Notes: generated by a model from the letters alone, not told the origin. Shown: positions 25,959 through 37,099, counted from the stretch's first letter. The stretch: 64,000 nucleotides of DNA from Leptolyngbya sp. BC1307 (GCF_002286735.1 NZ_NRTA01000007.1:1-64000), one strand, 5' to 3'. Made by a program: numbers and translations.

Positions 25959-26013
25959 AGGGCTAATCTGCTTTGCGCAGGCGGCTACAGGTGAGAGCGG
26001 GCAGTACTAGACG

Positions 26014-27000
26014 TTAGAAGTAGTCGGGTCGAGGCGGATGAGGCCGGGTATTGATAGGGTTGCCAGCGGTTTTACCTGGTTCAGCCGATGACTTTCTTAG
26101 GGGGGAGACCTGGGAGCGGGCATCGGGTACAGTAGCGCTGACTCTGAGGCTAGCGGGTGCGTACTGCTCCAACAGTCGAATTAAGACAATTAGCATTCCT
26201 AGCGTAGCCGCTGAGTAAAGGTCGCCGCCCCAGCTTTCGTGCAGCCAGTCGAAGGCCCTGGTCATTTGAGCGCCGTGGAAAAATGCTAGGACAGTATTGC
26301 GAACGATGTTGCCCGCTACGCTAATGGCAACAATGCCAGTGAAGAATAGGCCAGTTCTCAGCCGGGAGCGATTGAGACCTGTCCAGTAAACCAGTATCAG
26401 ACCCATATAAAGGCTGGTGAATAGCATTTTTAGACCCGCACAGTGGGGGGCCACTTCAACCAGCTGATTGCTTACGGATAGATAGATCCCATCGACTTGG
26501 ACATCGACGCCGAACTGCTGCAGGATAAAACCGGCGACGGATGCGATGAAACCTTGCAAGGGAAGAACGTAGGGCTCAATCAGGTAGGGTAGCTGAGTGG
26601 GCGTAGCCAGCAGCAGCAGCAGCCAGGGAAATGACTGCAGCCTGAACCCTGGTTTGCCTTTCAGCACTAAGAGCAAACCCGCTAGCAGCAGCGGCAATGA
26701 CAGATTCATCAGATCGACCAGACCACTGCTGTAAAACGGCACTGCTACTAGCAGTAAGGGAAAGGCCAGCCAGTGCATCTGAGGCGGCAGCTTGTGCCAT
26801 GCGGCTCGCCGCTCCCAAACCAGGTAGGCCGCAAACGGAATTCCTAGCAGCCCGTGACTGAAATATTCGTGCTGAATGCTGATGGATTTATTCAGCCAGC
26901 CGTCTACCCAGTGCCACAGCAGAGGACCGTAGAGAATGCCAATCAGGCCGAGCATGATTCCTTCAAGCGATAGCGATGGTCTGGTTTTAGAAGCTAGCAT
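26014..27000 (-). CDS. Cyanoexosortase A
   Basis: Polytopic; exosortase catalytic motifs APHCAGLKML (Cys), GNIVRNTVLAFFHG (Arg, His). Confidence 0.88.
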   Translation of the reverse strand: MLASKTRPSLSLEGIMLGLIGILYGPLLWHWVDGWLNKSISIQHEYFSHGLLGIPFAAYLVWERRAAWHKLPPQMHWLAFPLLLVAVPFYSSGLVDLMNLSLPLLLAGLLLVLKGKPGFRLQSFPWLLLLLATPTQLPYLIEPYVLPLQGFIASVAGFILQQFGVDVQVDGIYLSVSNQLVEVAPHCAGLKMLFTSLYMGLILVYWTGLNRSRLRTGLFFTGIVAISVAGNIVRNTVLAFFHGAQMTRAFDWLHESWGGDLYSAATLGMLIVLIRLLEQYAPASLRVSATVPDARSQVSPLRKSSAEPGKTAGNPINTRPHPPRPDYF

Positions 27001-27060
27001 GGGAAATTAGCCGGAATAAAGGGGCGCAGATGAGCGGGCGCTGTTGAGTAAATTAAGGTG

Positions 27061-28242
27061 TCAGACGGTCAGATTCGTAGCAGTTGCAGGCGTAGCGGCG
27101 ATCGCTGACTTAATAACACTGACTACTCGGCCAAGCTGGTCTGTGGTCAGGCCGGGATACATGGGTAATGACAAAATCTCCTGGCTGAGTGTCTCAGCGT
27201 GGGGAAAATCACCTGGCCCATGGCCTAAAGACTGAAAAGCAGGCTGCAGGTGGCAGGGCGTAGGGTAATGGATGCCAGTCTGAATCTCTTGACTGTTGAG
27301 CTCTAGCTGTAAAACGGTGCGGTCTATGGGGCAATCGGTGGTGACTCGTAATACATAGAGGTGGTAGACATGGCCCGAACCGCTGCTGTTTTTTATCGGT
27401 CTGATGCCGTAGTCAGCGAGCGGTGTGATCGCCTGGTCGTAATAAGCAGCGAGTCGGTTGCGATCGCGGTTCCAGCCTTCTAGATAGGGCAACTTGAGCT
27501 GCAATACGCCTGCCTGTATAGTATCCAATCGGCTGTTGACGCCGCCCGGATCGGTGTGAAAATACTTGCGAGTGGCCCCGTAATTACGCAGCGATCGCAC
27601 CGTTTGCGCGATCAGCGCCTGGTGGGTCACCAACATGCCGCCATCGCCCAGAGCGCCCAGGTTTTTACTGGGGTAAAAGCTAAAGGCTGCTGCCAGCCCA
27701 ACAGAGCCAGCCCGATAGCCTTCGCGCTCAGCCAGATGAGCCTGGGCCGCATCTTCAAAAACGACTAGATTGTAGCGTTTAGCCAGGTCGAGCAGAGCGG
27801 TTGGTGAGACCATCTGTCCGTAGAGGTGAACAGGCACAATGGCCCGAGTTTTAGGCGTAATCGCTCGCTCTGCTGCCGCTAAATCGATCAGCGCTGTCTG
27901 CGGATCGCAATCGACAAAGACTGGGATCGCCCCTGTGCGCACAATCCCAATCAGCGTTGCCACAAAAGTATTGGCCGGTAGGATGACTTCGTCCCCGGCG
28001 CAGATGCCGCAGGCCCGCAGTCCGAGCGCGATCGCATCAGTTCCGCAGCCGACGCCAACGCCATGAGCGCTCTGGCAAGCACTGGCAAAGGCCGCTTCAA
28101 ACTCGGCAACCGGCTGGCCGAGGACGTAGTTATCTTCATCTAAAGCCGCTTCTACGATGGCCAAAATTTCTGATCGGAGCGGTTGATGCTGCCAGGCAAG
28201 ATCGACGAATGGAACGGGGATGGGCGAACGAGCGTAGGCCAT
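27061..28242 (-). CDS. DegT/DnrJ/EryC1/StrS family aminotransferase
   Basis: VPFVDLAWQHQPLRSEI; FSFYPSKNLGALGDGGMLVT (PLP Lys). Confidence 0.95.
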   Translation of the reverse strand: MAYARSPIPVPFVDLAWQHQPLRSEILAIVEAALDEDNYVLGQPVAEFEAAFASACQSAHGVGVGCGTDAIALGLRACGICAGDEVILPANTFVATLIGIVRTGAIPVFVDCDPQTALIDLAAAERAITPKTRAIVPVHLYGQMVSPTALLDLAKRYNLVVFEDAAQAHLAEREGYRAGSVGLAAAFSFYPSKNLGALGDGGMLVTHQALIAQTVRSLRNYGATRKYFHTDPGGVNSRLDTIQAGVLQLKLPYLEGWNRDRNRLAAYYDQAITPLADYGIRPIKNSSGSGHVYHLYVLRVTTDCPIDRTVLQLELNSQEIQTGIHYPTPCHLQPAFQSLGHGPGDFPHAETLSQEILSLPMYPGLTTDQLGRVVSVIKSAIAATPATATNLTV

Positions 28243-28384
28243 AGAGAAAATCAGGAGAGCACACCAGTATGCGCAACGCCAGTATGCAGTGCCAGCGTCA
28301 GGTTATATCAGTCTGACTCGATTCTTAAGCAGTTTACCGACTGAAGGATGAATTCTCTGTAAAGCTTGCCTAAATGACTTCAAC

Positions 28385-28436
28385 AGGTTTTGATTAGATA
28401 GCCACAGGGTAGGTTTTGATTAGATAGCCACAGGGT
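28385..28436 (+). repeat. Perfect 26-bp x2 tandem direct repeat
   Basis: aggttttgattagatagccacagggt twice, back to back. Confidence 0.98.
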
Positions 28437-28495
28437 GCCCCGTTTGCCCTGCATTGCTATAATTTTATGTTGAGATTTTTCAGGCGTTTGGATCG

Positions 28496-28846
28496 ATGGA
28501 CTTTGAAACGGCTCGTCAGGTGCTCGCCAGCCAGACCCTCCCCCAGTATGAAACTGACGACACTTTTTTAGGCAGGCTGCGTCAGGGAAAGCCGCCAGTG
28601 CCTGGGCAAGTGACCACGCTACTGCTGGCTCTTAAAGTCATTCAAGATAGCTTAAAAGGAGGCTCTACACTGAACCGGGAGCTGGCCCACGCTCTCTTTT
28701 TAGTCGCGTACGAGAGCCGTAACCTATTTGAAGTTAGCCGCACCAGCCGGGTAGAGTGGCCGCCGCTACTGGACGAAGATCTAGAAAGAATTGCGATCGC
28801 TGCTTACAAAATATTTGCGGACGCTGCTGATCAAGCGAGCAGTTAG
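28496..28846 (+). CDS. Conserved hypothetical protein
   Basis: 116 aa; compact cyanobacterial-looking ORF MDFETARQVLASQTLPQYETDDTFLGRLRQGKPPVPGQVT. Confidence 0.7.
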   Translation: MDFETARQVLASQTLPQYETDDTFLGRLRQGKPPVPGQVTTLLLALKVIQDSLKGGSTLNRELAHALFLVAYESRNLFEVSRTSRVEWPPLLDEDLERIAIAAYKIFADAADQASS

Positions 28847-28943
28847 CCGAATTAGCCCTTTAAGATTATTAGGTAGCCAATATTCACCCTTGCGACTAGA
28901 GTACAGGGGCAGCTTTTTGAAACCTTTAATCGATATAGATTCA

Positions 28944-29630
28944 ATGCCATCTCATTCTGACCTTGAGATCAAATCTCGCTTAGCGCTAGGGTTAGGTCTG
29001 CTCAGCCTGGTTGTGATTTTGCTATTGCGACTGCTGCTACCTGTACTAGCAATCTCTGGACTGGGGGCAGCGAGCTACTGGCTATGGCGACAGCAGCAAA
29101 GGCGACACCGACAGCGGCAGCGCCACCAGGCCCGGCTAAATACTAAGTTTTATCAGCTATTGCAACGGCAGCAAGGCCGCATCAGCGTGCTTGACTTTGC
29201 GATGCACAGTCGGCTTGACGGCGCATCCGCTCAAGCCTACCTCAATGCCCAGGCTCAGGCTTTTTCGGCCTACTTTGAAACGACGCTGCGTGGTGACATT
29301 ATCTATGTTTTCAATGTCGCGACGGTACCGGGCGAGATTCCGCATCACGCCACTGCTCAAGCAGAAGCTGCTTGGGCCCATGCTGAGAGCGCCCACATGC
29401 AGCGCACCCGCGAAGAGAAGGCTCAGGCTGCTTGGGCCAACGCCAAGCAAATTCGAACGCTGCGCCAGCTTTCACGGCGCGATTGCGGTCAGCGCTCCGA
29501 TGCGCCGACCGCGCTGCCAGCTACAGATACCTCAGGTAGCGATACGGCGCAGTTGCCGGTTGTCAGAAGTCGGGGCGATCGCGACCTTGACTCGGTAATC
29601 ACTATAGAAGTGCCAGCAGTGCGAGGGTAG
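28944..29630 (+). CDS. Hypothetical membrane protein with basic linker and winged-helix-like region
   Basis: Start MPSHSDLEIKSRLALGLGLLSLVV preferred (28944); TM segment then RRQQQRRHRQRQRH and FYQLLQRQQGRISVLDFAMHS. Confidence 0.6.
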   Translation: MPSHSDLEIKSRLALGLGLLSLVVILLLRLLLPVLAISGLGAASYWLWRQQQRRHRQRQRHQARLNTKFYQLLQRQQGRISVLDFAMHSRLDGASAQAYLNAQAQAFSAYFETTLRGDIIYVFNVATVPGEIPHHATAQAEAAWAHAESAHMQRTREEKAQAAWANAKQIRTLRQLSRRDCGQRSDAPTALPATDTSGSDTAQLPVVRSRGDRDLDSVITIEVPAVRG

Positions 29631-29762
29631 TCAAGCGCATTCGACCTCTTTTTAGATAGCGACTTTACCGACTCTTTGCCGAGCAGGGCTTTACAAAGCG
29701 ACCTCAGTTGCTGAGCATAGGAAAGGTTTACTCGCAGACGCAAGTTTTAGGAGCGCTTAGCA

Positions 29763-30212
29763 GTGGAAAGAAGTTTTATCATGATCAAGCCCGACGGGGT
29801 ACAGCGGGGATTGGTCGGCGATATTATCAGCCGGTTTGAGACCAAAGGGTTTACGCTGGTGGGCCTCAAGCAGATGTCGGTTTCGCGGGATCTGGCCGAA
29901 GCCCACTACGCCGTCCATAAAGAGCGTCCTTTCTTTAAGGGTTTGGTAGATTACATTATCTCTGCTCCGGTAGTGTCCATGGTTTGGGAAGGCGATGGCG
30001 TGATTGCATCGGCGCGGAAGCTGATTGGGGCGACTAACCCTGTAGAAGCAGAGCCGGGTACGATTCGTGGTGACTACGGCATTACGATTGGCCGCAACCT
30101 GATTCACGGTTCTGACGCGCCGGAAACGGCTAAGAGCGAAATCGAGCTGTGGTTTGACGAGGGCAGCCTATGCAGTTGGGAGCCGACGATGAAGCCCTGG
30201 CTGTATGAATAA
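29763..30212 (+). CDS. ndk: Nucleoside diphosphate kinase
   Basis: [38 protein letters not shown]. Confidence 0.99.
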   Translation: MERSFIMIKPDGVQRGLVGDIISRFETKGFTLVGLKQMSVSRDLAEAHYAVHKERPFFKGLVDYIISAPVVSMVWEGDGVIASARKLIGATNPVEAEPGTIRGDYGITIGRNLIHGSDAPETAKSEIELWFDEGSLCSWEPTMKPWLYE

Positions 30213-30257
30213 GCTCATGCTTTGACTGCTCACGGTCAGTAGTTTTTAGCAGTCCTT

Positions 30258-30295
30258 AAAAAGCCCCGGTCCAGACAATTGGACCGGGGCTTTTT
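30258..30295 (+). terminator. Strong Rho-independent terminator of ndk
   Basis: AAAAAGCCCCGGTCC-agacaatt-GGACCGGGGCTTTTT, 15-bp perfect stem. Confidence 0.95.
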
Positions 30296-30319
30296 GCTAT
30301 ATCTCGCAGCGAACTGCCG

Positions 30320-30514
30320 CTACATATTGGCGCGGGCATCTTTGACAGCGGCTCTGAAAGCCAGAATGCCAGCAGGGATGCTGAGGGCCAGAATCACAGC
30401 CGTAGGCGCGGTGCCCCAGTCCGGGTCGCCAGATGAGAGTTCGAACATAGAGCCGACTGCTGCGATCGCCGTCAGGCAAGCTATTCCTAGAAATGCACCG
30501 CTTTTTGGGGTCAC
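30320..30514 (-). CDS. Small membrane protein, hypothetical
   Basis: 64 aa with two hydrophobic segments; convergent with ndk. Confidence 0.5.
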   Translation of the reverse strand: MTPKSGAFLGIACLTAIAAVGSMFELSSGDPDWGTAPTAVILALSIPAGILAFRAAVKDARANM

Positions 30515-30556
30515 AGAATTTTCTCCAAGCTGTATGTTATTAGCGAAAGTTTGGGA

Positions 30557-31120
30557 TTATTTAGCTTTTTTTACGTCTCTAGCAGAAAAACCGTGTTTCT
30601 GAAGCTCTTGATTGAGCGCGATCGCATTCTCCACCCGGTCTACAAACATGATGCCAGTGAGGTGATCCATTTCATGCTGAATGACGCGGGCCACCAAATC
30701 ATCAACTTTGAGCTTGCCGGGCCGACCGGCTTCGTCTTTAAAGCTGACTTCAATGGCCGTTGGCCGCACCACGTCTAGATAGACGCCGGGAATGCTCAGA
30801 CAGCCTTCTTGCCCGGTCGCCAGCTCCTTGCTGTAGCGAGTGATCTTAGGATTGATCAGCACGAGCGGCGGCGCAGCGGCATTTTCAGGGTCAGCGTCAA
30901 CGACGAGCAATTGCTTATTGACGGCTACTTGAGGCGCTGCCAGACCGATACCGTCTTCGCTGTACATGGTTTGCAGCATTTTACGCACTAGGTCACGCAG
31001 GTCGCCATCTATTTTGGCCACCCGTTTTGCGGGCTGACGCAAGCCGCGATCGCCCAGGTAAGAAATGGTCAGGGGCGGCTTCTTGAGCTTTTTCTTTTCG
31101 ACTTCGATGACTGCGGCCAT
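30557..31120 (-). CDS. def: Peptide deformylase
   Basis: GIGLAAPQV; EGCLSIPG; QHEMDHLTG. Confidence 0.98.
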   Translation of the reverse strand: MAAVIEVEKKKLKKPPLTISYLGDRGLRQPAKRVAKIDGDLRDLVRKMLQTMYSEDGIGLAAPQVAVNKQLLVVDADPENAAAPPLVLINPKITRYSKELATGQEGCLSIPGVYLDVVRPTAIEVSFKDEAGRPGKLKVDDLVARVIQHEMDHLTGIMFVDRVENAIALNQELQKHGFSARDVKKAK

Positions 31121-31308
31121 GGTGCTGTAAAGAGTGTTTAAATATCGGGTTATTCAGTCTATTGTAACAACTCGCACTGACTTCGAGATGAGCGAACCCG
31201 AAATAATCTGCCTCAGCAGCTTCAGCAGCGGCAAAAAAATCTGATTTACCGCTAGCTGGTATCAAGCACCTTTGATAAGGGCAAACTGAAGCCTAGAAAA
31301 GCCCGGCT

Positions 31309-32235
31309 GTGGAGCTACTAATCATCGTGCTGAAATCGCTAACCAAGACCGATTATTTACTGCATGAGACGCTGCGAGGATTGCAGCGGGGCGGCTGGAT
31401 GAACTGGGCGGCTATCAGTACGATGACGGTGCTGCTGTTTTTATTTGGGGTGAGCCTGCAGGCGAGCTGGCAGATAGAGGGGCTGCTCAACCAGTTTGGC
31501 TCACAGCTGGTGATCTCCACCTACTTAGAGAGCGGTGTCGATGCTAGCAGTCTGCTGGGGCAGATAGAGAAACTGCCCGGTGTGGTCACGGTTGAAGCGG
31601 TCAGCAAAGAGCAGGCTTGGGCTCAGCTCACCGAGGATCTGGGTCTGTCGGATGTTTCTAATGCCTCTTCTCAGCTGAATGGTAACCCGCTGGTTGATGA
31701 AATCAAGGTCAAGGCACGGGCGGCGGAGCAGGTGCCTCAGCTCGCTAGAACGCTGAAAAGCATGGGCGGTGTTAGCGATGTGCTCTACGTCAGTGAGGTG
31801 GTGCAGCAGCTACGTGACCTCAATCAGGGGTTGCGCTGGGTGAGTTTGTCGGTGGTGAGTCTGCTGAGCCTGACGGCGATCGCTGTGGTCACCACCACTA
31901 TTCGGCTGATTGCGATCGCCCGTCGTCAAGAAATCGAAGTCATGCAGCTCGTGGGCGCTACCCGCAGCTGGATCTATCTGCCCTTTTTACTACAGGGATC
32001 TGTCTTTGGGATTGTAGGCGCTGGTGGATCGTGGGGACTGCTGCTGACCATTCAGACTGGGCTCAGTTCTCTCTCAGCTAGCCAGCAGCCCGCCTTCATT
32101 GCGTTTTTGATCAAAGGGCTTCAGCTCACGCCTCAACAGTGGATTTTGCTACCGATGGCGCTCGCTTTCTTAGGCATCGGGATTGGTTTGCTTGGCAGCG
32201 TTTTGGCCGTCAAAAAAGTAGCCGCCGCCAGGTAG
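31309..32235 (+). CDS. ftsX: FtsX-like permease / cell division protein
   Basis: TDYLLHETLRGLQRGGWMNWAAISTMTVLLFLFG; IRLIAIARRQEIEVMQLVGATRSWI. Confidence 0.9.
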   Translation: MELLIIVLKSLTKTDYLLHETLRGLQRGGWMNWAAISTMTVLLFLFGVSLQASWQIEGLLNQFGSQLVISTYLESGVDASSLLGQIEKLPGVVTVEAVSKEQAWAQLTEDLGLSDVSNASSQLNGNPLVDEIKVKARAAEQVPQLARTLKSMGGVSDVLYVSEVVQQLRDLNQGLRWVSLSVVSLLSLTAIAVVTTTIRLIAIARRQEIEVMQLVGATRSWIYLPFLLQGSVFGIVGAGGSWGLLLTIQTGLSSLSASQQPAFIAFLIKGLQLTPQQWILLPMALAFLGIGIGLLGSVLAVKKVAAAR

Positions 32236-32257
32236 ATTTGAGACAGCTCTCATAAAC

Positions 32258-32285
32258 CACTGGCAAACTAACACTGGCAAACTAA
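32258..32285 (+). repeat. 14-bp x2 tandem repeat downstream of ftsX
   Basis: cactggcaaactaa twice. Confidence 0.95.
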
Positions 32286-32287
32286 TA

Positions 32288-32341
32288 ATCAAAATCCCCC
32301 GTTAGCCTGTGCAACTACACAGCTCAGCGGGGGATTTTGAT
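32288..32341. terminator. Bidirectional terminator-like hairpin between convergent ftsX and psaC
   Basis: ATCAAAATCCCCCG ... CGGGGGATTTTGAT with inner CTGTG/CACAG stem. Confidence 0.85.
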
Positions 32342-32414
32342 GAGTACTGATTCCTCGCAGGGTCTGCTTCAAGGGCCATGCTTCAGAAAGCCAGACGCCT
32401 TAGTCCAGATCTAG

Positions 32415-32719
<305 letters not shown>

Positions 32720-33057
32720 TTATGATTGCAGGGTTGCCAATCGTCAGCGACCGGCTCAAAAGCTGCCCTAGCTGTCAACCGCGAGCAAGGGTTCTCTAAC
32801 CCAACAGCAGTTTATCCTGAGGAGATGAGAGATTCGACAGTTAGGGGGGCAAAAATTTATGGAATGTAATATTTTCTAGGGTTTTACCCGAATGGTCAGC
32901 TCAAAATGACCTGTTGAGAGGGCGCAGGGGGGTCACGCTTTCCTATAAGATGGTGAAACCTAAATTTTAGAGGCTACTGAAGCACAGTCGCGACGCAGTA
33001 GTATCTATTTAGGTGATTTTTTTGGGCTTTTGCCGCTGTTTGAAGGTAACTACAGTA

Positions 33058-33297
33058 ATGAGTGACGACATTTTAGGAAAGGTTCAGAAGATTGTTTCTG
33101 AGCAGTTAGGGGTAGACGAAGCCGAGGTCAAGCCAGAGGCTAACTTCGCCAATGATTTGGGCGCTGATTCGCTCGACACCGTTGAATTGGTCATGGCGCT
33201 AGAAGAAGAATTTGACATTGAAATCCCTGACGAAGCGGCTGAAAGCATCAGCACTGTGCAGTCAGCTGTTGACTTTATTAAGTCGAAAGCGGCTTAG
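33058..33297 (+). CDS. acpP: Acyl carrier protein
   Basis: [25 protein letters not shown]; true start [10 protein letters not shown] at 33058. Confidence 0.99.
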   Translation: MSDDILGKVQKIVSEQLGVDEAEVKPEANFANDLGADSLDTVELVMALEEEFDIEIPDEAAESISTVQSAVDFIKSKAA

Positions 33298-33335
33298 ATC
33301 TGGGTCGCTTGCTAGGATCATGGCTACCGGGCCGT

Positions 33336-33392
33336 AGCTATCAAAAACCTAGCTATCAAAAACCTGGCTATCAAAAACCTGGCTATCAGAAA
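33336..33392 (+). repeat. 15-bp tandem repeat (3 full units plus a partial) in acpP-fabF intergenic region
   Basis: agctatcaaaaacct / agctatcaaaaacct / ggctatcaaaaacct / ggctatcagaaa. Confidence 0.95.
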
Positions 33393-33507
33393 ATCAGCCA
33401 CACTTTATTAGCTTCCCGACGTTTGAGTTGATCGAGTTAGGCTCTCTGGCCTTTTGGTTTTGTCCCTATGACCTGACAAGCCGCCGCCCCTCGTTGCCTT
33501 TAAAACT

Positions 33508-34764
33508 ATGGCTAATTTAGAAAAAAAGCGTGTTGTTATCACCGGTATGGGCGCGATAACGCCCATTGGTAATACCCTGGAGGACTACTGGCAGGGGTTG
33601 ATTAGCGGCCGGAATGGCATTGATACGATTACAGCATTTGATCCGTCGCAGCACGGTAGCCAAATTGCTGGCGAAGTTAAGGGATTTGACCCCTTGGACT
33701 ATATGGATCGTAAAGATGCGAAGCGAGCGGCGCGGTTTGCTCACTTTGCGATCGCTGCTAGCAAGCAGGCATTAGCCGATGCCAAGCTAGCCATTACCGA
33801 CCTCAACGCCGAGCAAATTGGCGTCATGATTGGCACGGGCGTCGGCGGCATTCAGGTGATGGAAGATCAGCAGGAGATCTATCTCAATCGGGGGGCGAGC
33901 CGCTGTAGCCCGTTCATGGTGCCGATGATGATCGCCAATATGGCCGCTGGGCTAACGGCTATTCAAACCGGTGCCAAGGGGCCGAATTCCTGCCCAGTGA
34001 CGGCTTGCGCAGCCGGGTCTAACGCTATTGGTGATGCCTTTCGCCTGGTGCAAAATGGCTACGCTCAGGCGATGATTAGTGGCGGCACCGAGTCGGCAGT
34101 CACGCCGCTGACGTTTGCGGGCTTTTCGTCGGCACGGGCGATGTCTACGCGCAATGACGATCCGACCCATGCGAGTCGCCCGTTTGATCGCGATCGCGAC
34201 GGTTTCGTTCTCGGTGAAGGCTGCGGCATTTTAATCTTGGAAGATCTCGACCACGCTCTGAGTCGGGGCGCTCGCATTTACGCTGAAATGGTGGGCTACG
34301 GCATGAGCTGCGATGCCTACCATATGACTAGTCTGGCTCCCGGCGGTGAAGGGGCCACCCGCTCAATTCGCCTGGCTTTGAAAGACGGTGATCTGTCGCC
34401 AACAGACATTAGCTACATCAACGCCCACGGCACCAGCACACCCGTCAACGATCCCAATGAAACTGCTGCCATTAAGACCGTACTGGGCGACCATGCTTAC
34501 AAAATTACCGTCAGTTCGACCAAGAGCATGACCGGTCATTTGCTCGGTGGCTCTGGCGGCATTGAGGGCGTTGCGGCCGTTATGGCTGTTGCCAACGATA
34601 AAGTGCCCCCCACTATTAATTTGGTCAATCCTGACCCCGCTTGCGATTTGGACTATGTCGCTGACAGAAGTCGCGATCAAACGGTAGATGTCGCCCTGTC
34701 AAACTCGTTTGGATTTGGGGGGCATAACGTCACGCTAGCCTTTAAAAAGTACGCTGAAAACTGA
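33508..34764 (+). CDS. fabF: Beta-ketoacyl-ACP synthase II
   Basis: RVVITGMGAITPIGN; CPVTACAAGSNAIGDAF; NSFGFGGHNVTLAF. Confidence 0.98.
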   Translation: MANLEKKRVVITGMGAITPIGNTLEDYWQGLISGRNGIDTITAFDPSQHGSQIAGEVKGFDPLDYMDRKDAKRAARFAHFAIAASKQALADAKLAITDLNAEQIGVMIGTGVGGIQVMEDQQEIYLNRGASRCSPFMVPMMIANMAAGLTAIQTGAKGPNSCPVTACAAGSNAIGDAFRLVQNGYAQAMISGGTESAVTPLTFAGFSSARAMSTRNDDPTHASRPFDRDRDGFVLGEGCGILILEDLDHALSRGARIYAEMVGYGMSCDAYHMTSLAPGGEGATRSIRLALKDGDLSPTDISYINAHGTSTPVNDPNETAAIKTVLGDHAYKITVSSTKSMTGHLLGGSGGIEGVAAVMAVANDKVPPTINLVNPDPACDLDYVADRSRDQTVDVALSNSFGFGGHNVTLAFKKYAEN

Positions 34765-34882
34765 GTCATTAGGCCAATCAGTGGCCTCTAAGAGAGGGCT
34801 GATTCGTCAGTATAATGGCCTCACTTCCTGAGAGTTTTACCAACCGCTCCACTACCCCGTCGTTCACCTAAAAGAAACCACT

Positions 34883-36889
34883 ATGGCTGTCGCAACTCAA
34901 TCGCTTGAAACGCTGTGTATCAATTCCATTAGATTTTTGGCCATTGACGCCGTAAACACCGCACAGTCTGGGCATCCTGGCCTGCCGATGGGCGCAGCGC
35001 CGATGTCTTTTGTGCTGTGGGATAAGTTTATTCGCCACAACCCGAAGAATCCGAAGTGGTTTAACCGCGATCGCTTTGTCCTCTCAGCGGGCCACGGCTG
35101 CATGTTGCAGTACGCCATGCTGTATCTCACGGGCTACGACAGCGTCAGCATTGACGATATTAAGCAGTTCCGGCAATGGGGCTCCACTACGCCCGGTCAC
35201 CCTGAGAACTTTGAGACTGCCGGTATTGAAGTGACGACTGGCCCCCTGGGGCAGGGCGTTTGTAACGCGGTTGGTTTGGCAATGGCCGAAGCGCACCTGG
35301 CAGCTAAATTTAATAAGCCTGACTGCACGGTGGTCGATCACTACACCTACACCATCATGGGCGACGGCTGTAATATGGAGGGCATTTCGAGTGAAGCTTG
35401 CTCTTTGGCTGGTCACTTGGGCCTGGGTAAGCTGATTGCCCTATACGACGACAACCATATTTCGATTGATGGTTCCACAGATATTGCCTTTACAGAAGAT
35501 GTGAGCAAGCGCTTCGAGGCGTATGGCTGGCATGTGCTGCATGTAGAAGATGGCAATAGTGACTTGGCGGGGATTGAGAAGGCGATCGCTGAAGCCAAAA
35601 AGGTCACCGACAAGCCCAGCATGATCAAGATTACGACCACCATCGGCTATGGCTCCCCCAACCGGGCGGGCACTGGCGGCATCCACGGGGCCATGCTCGG
35701 CGACGATGAGACCATTGCCACTCGCGAAAACCTGGACTGGAAGTACGACTTCTTTGAGATTCCTGAAGATGCGCTTAGCCGCTACCGTCAGGCGATTGAT
35801 CAAGGCGCTGAGGCTGAAGCCGATTGGGAGAAGACGCTATCGACCTACCGCAGCAAGTATGCAGAGGAAGCCGCTGAGTTTGAGCGGATGATCTCCGGTA
35901 AACTGCCCGACGGTTGGGAAGATGCGCTGCCGACCTACACACCCGAAGACAAGGCACTAGCCACTCGGAAGAATTCGGAAGCGACGCTGAACGCTTTGGC
36001 TCCTGCCCTGCCTGAACTGATCGGCGGTTCTGCTGACCTGACTCACTCCAACCTGACCGAGCTAAAAATTTCCGGCGACTATCAAAAAGGCGCTTACGAA
36101 AATCGCAACATTCACTTTGGTGTGCGCGAGCACGGCATGGGCGCAATCTGCAACGGCATCGCCCTGCACGGCGGCGGTCTGATTCCTTACTGCGCAACCT
36201 TCCTCGTCTTCACCGACTACATGCGCGGGGCAATTCGCCTCTCGGCCCTGTCTGAGGCAGGCGTGGTCTACGTCATGACTCACGACTCGATTGGCCTGGG
36301 TGAAGACGGCCCGACTCACCAGCCGGTAGAAACGGTCGCTTCCTTACGCGCCATTCCCAACCTGTACGTGATTCGCCCTGCCGACGGCAACGAGACCTCC
36401 GGCGCGTACAAAATCGCCATCCAAAAGCGCAACGCCCCGACGCTAATGTGCTTCTCCCGACAGGGTTTGCGCAACCTGCCCGGTTCTTCTATCGACGCGG
36501 TTGCCAAGGGTGCCTACATCATGTCCGACTCAGATGGTACGCCTGACCTGATCATGATTGCGACCGGTAGTGAAGTGCAGCTCTGCGAAGATGCGGCTGA
36601 AAAGCTGCGCGGCGATGGCAAAAAAGTGCGCGTGGTTTCGATGCCATGCTGGAAGCTCTACGAAGAGCAAGACGCAGCCTACAAAGAGTCTGTACTGCCT
36701 AAAGCAGTGAAAAAGCGCTTGGTGGTGGAAGCCATGAGCAGCTTTGGCTGGGCTAAGTACTACGGCGACGAAGGCGATATGATTAGCGTCGATACCTTTG
36801 GCGCGTCGGCTCCGGGCGGCGTGGTCATGGAGAAGTTTGGCTACACCATTGATAATGTAGTATCTCGGGCGAATGCGCTGCTCAGCTAG
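34883..36889 (+). CDS. tkt: Transketolase
   Basis: [49 protein letters not shown]. Confidence 0.99.
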   Translation: MAVATQSLETLCINSIRFLAIDAVNTAQSGHPGLPMGAAPMSFVLWDKFIRHNPKNPKWFNRDRFVLSAGHGCMLQYAMLYLTGYDSVSIDDIKQFRQWGSTTPGHPENFETAGIEVTTGPLGQGVCNAVGLAMAEAHLAAKFNKPDCTVVDHYTYTIMGDGCNMEGISSEACSLAGHLGLGKLIALYDDNHISIDGSTDIAFTEDVSKRFEAYGWHVLHVEDGNSDLAGIEKAIAEAKKVTDKPSMIKITTTIGYGSPNRAGTGGIHGAMLGDDETIATRENLDWKYDFFEIPEDALSRYRQAIDQGAEAEADWEKTLSTYRSKYAEEAAEFERMISGKLPDGWEDALPTYTPEDKALATRKNSEATLNALAPALPELIGGSADLTHSNLTELKISGDYQKGAYENRNIHFGVREHGMGAICNGIALHGGGLIPYCATFLVFTDYMRGAIRLSALSEAGVVYVMTHDSIGLGEDGPTHQPVETVASLRAIPNLYVIRPADGNETSGAYKIAIQKRNAPTLMCFSRQGLRNLPGSSIDAVAKGAYIMSDSDGTPDLIMIATGSEVQLCEDAAEKLRGDGKKVRVVSMPCWKLYEEQDAAYKESVLPKAVKKRLVVEAMSSFGWAKYYGDEGDMISVDTFGASAPGGVVMEKFGYTIDNVVSRANALLS

Positions 36890-36930
36890 TCTGTTAGCTT
36901 GCTTCAATAGCTAAATTTAACGTTTGCAGA

Positions 36931-36960
36931 GGGGAGGGCACGATGTGTTCTCCCCTTTTT
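36931..36960 (+). terminator. Rho-independent terminator of tkt
   Basis: GGGGAG-ggcacgatgtgtt-CTCCCCTTTTT. Confidence 0.8.
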
Positions 36961-37099
36961 GTGTTGGAGCCTCCGTCCGTTTCAGATTCAGTAACTGAGG
37001 CAATCCAAGTTGAGAGGGGAGATAGCCTATGGATAACTATTGAGAACACTGCCTAATAAAGGTTTGACCAATCCTCCGCGCTCAAAGACGCTCTTCAAT

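Noticed and set aside
35775-36197. Long antisense ORF (140 aa) inside tkt, and similar ones (35084..35416, 35441..35803, 36530..36907)
   Set aside because: Shadow ORFs opposite a clear transketolase gene; Arg/Ser/His-rich low-plausibility translations
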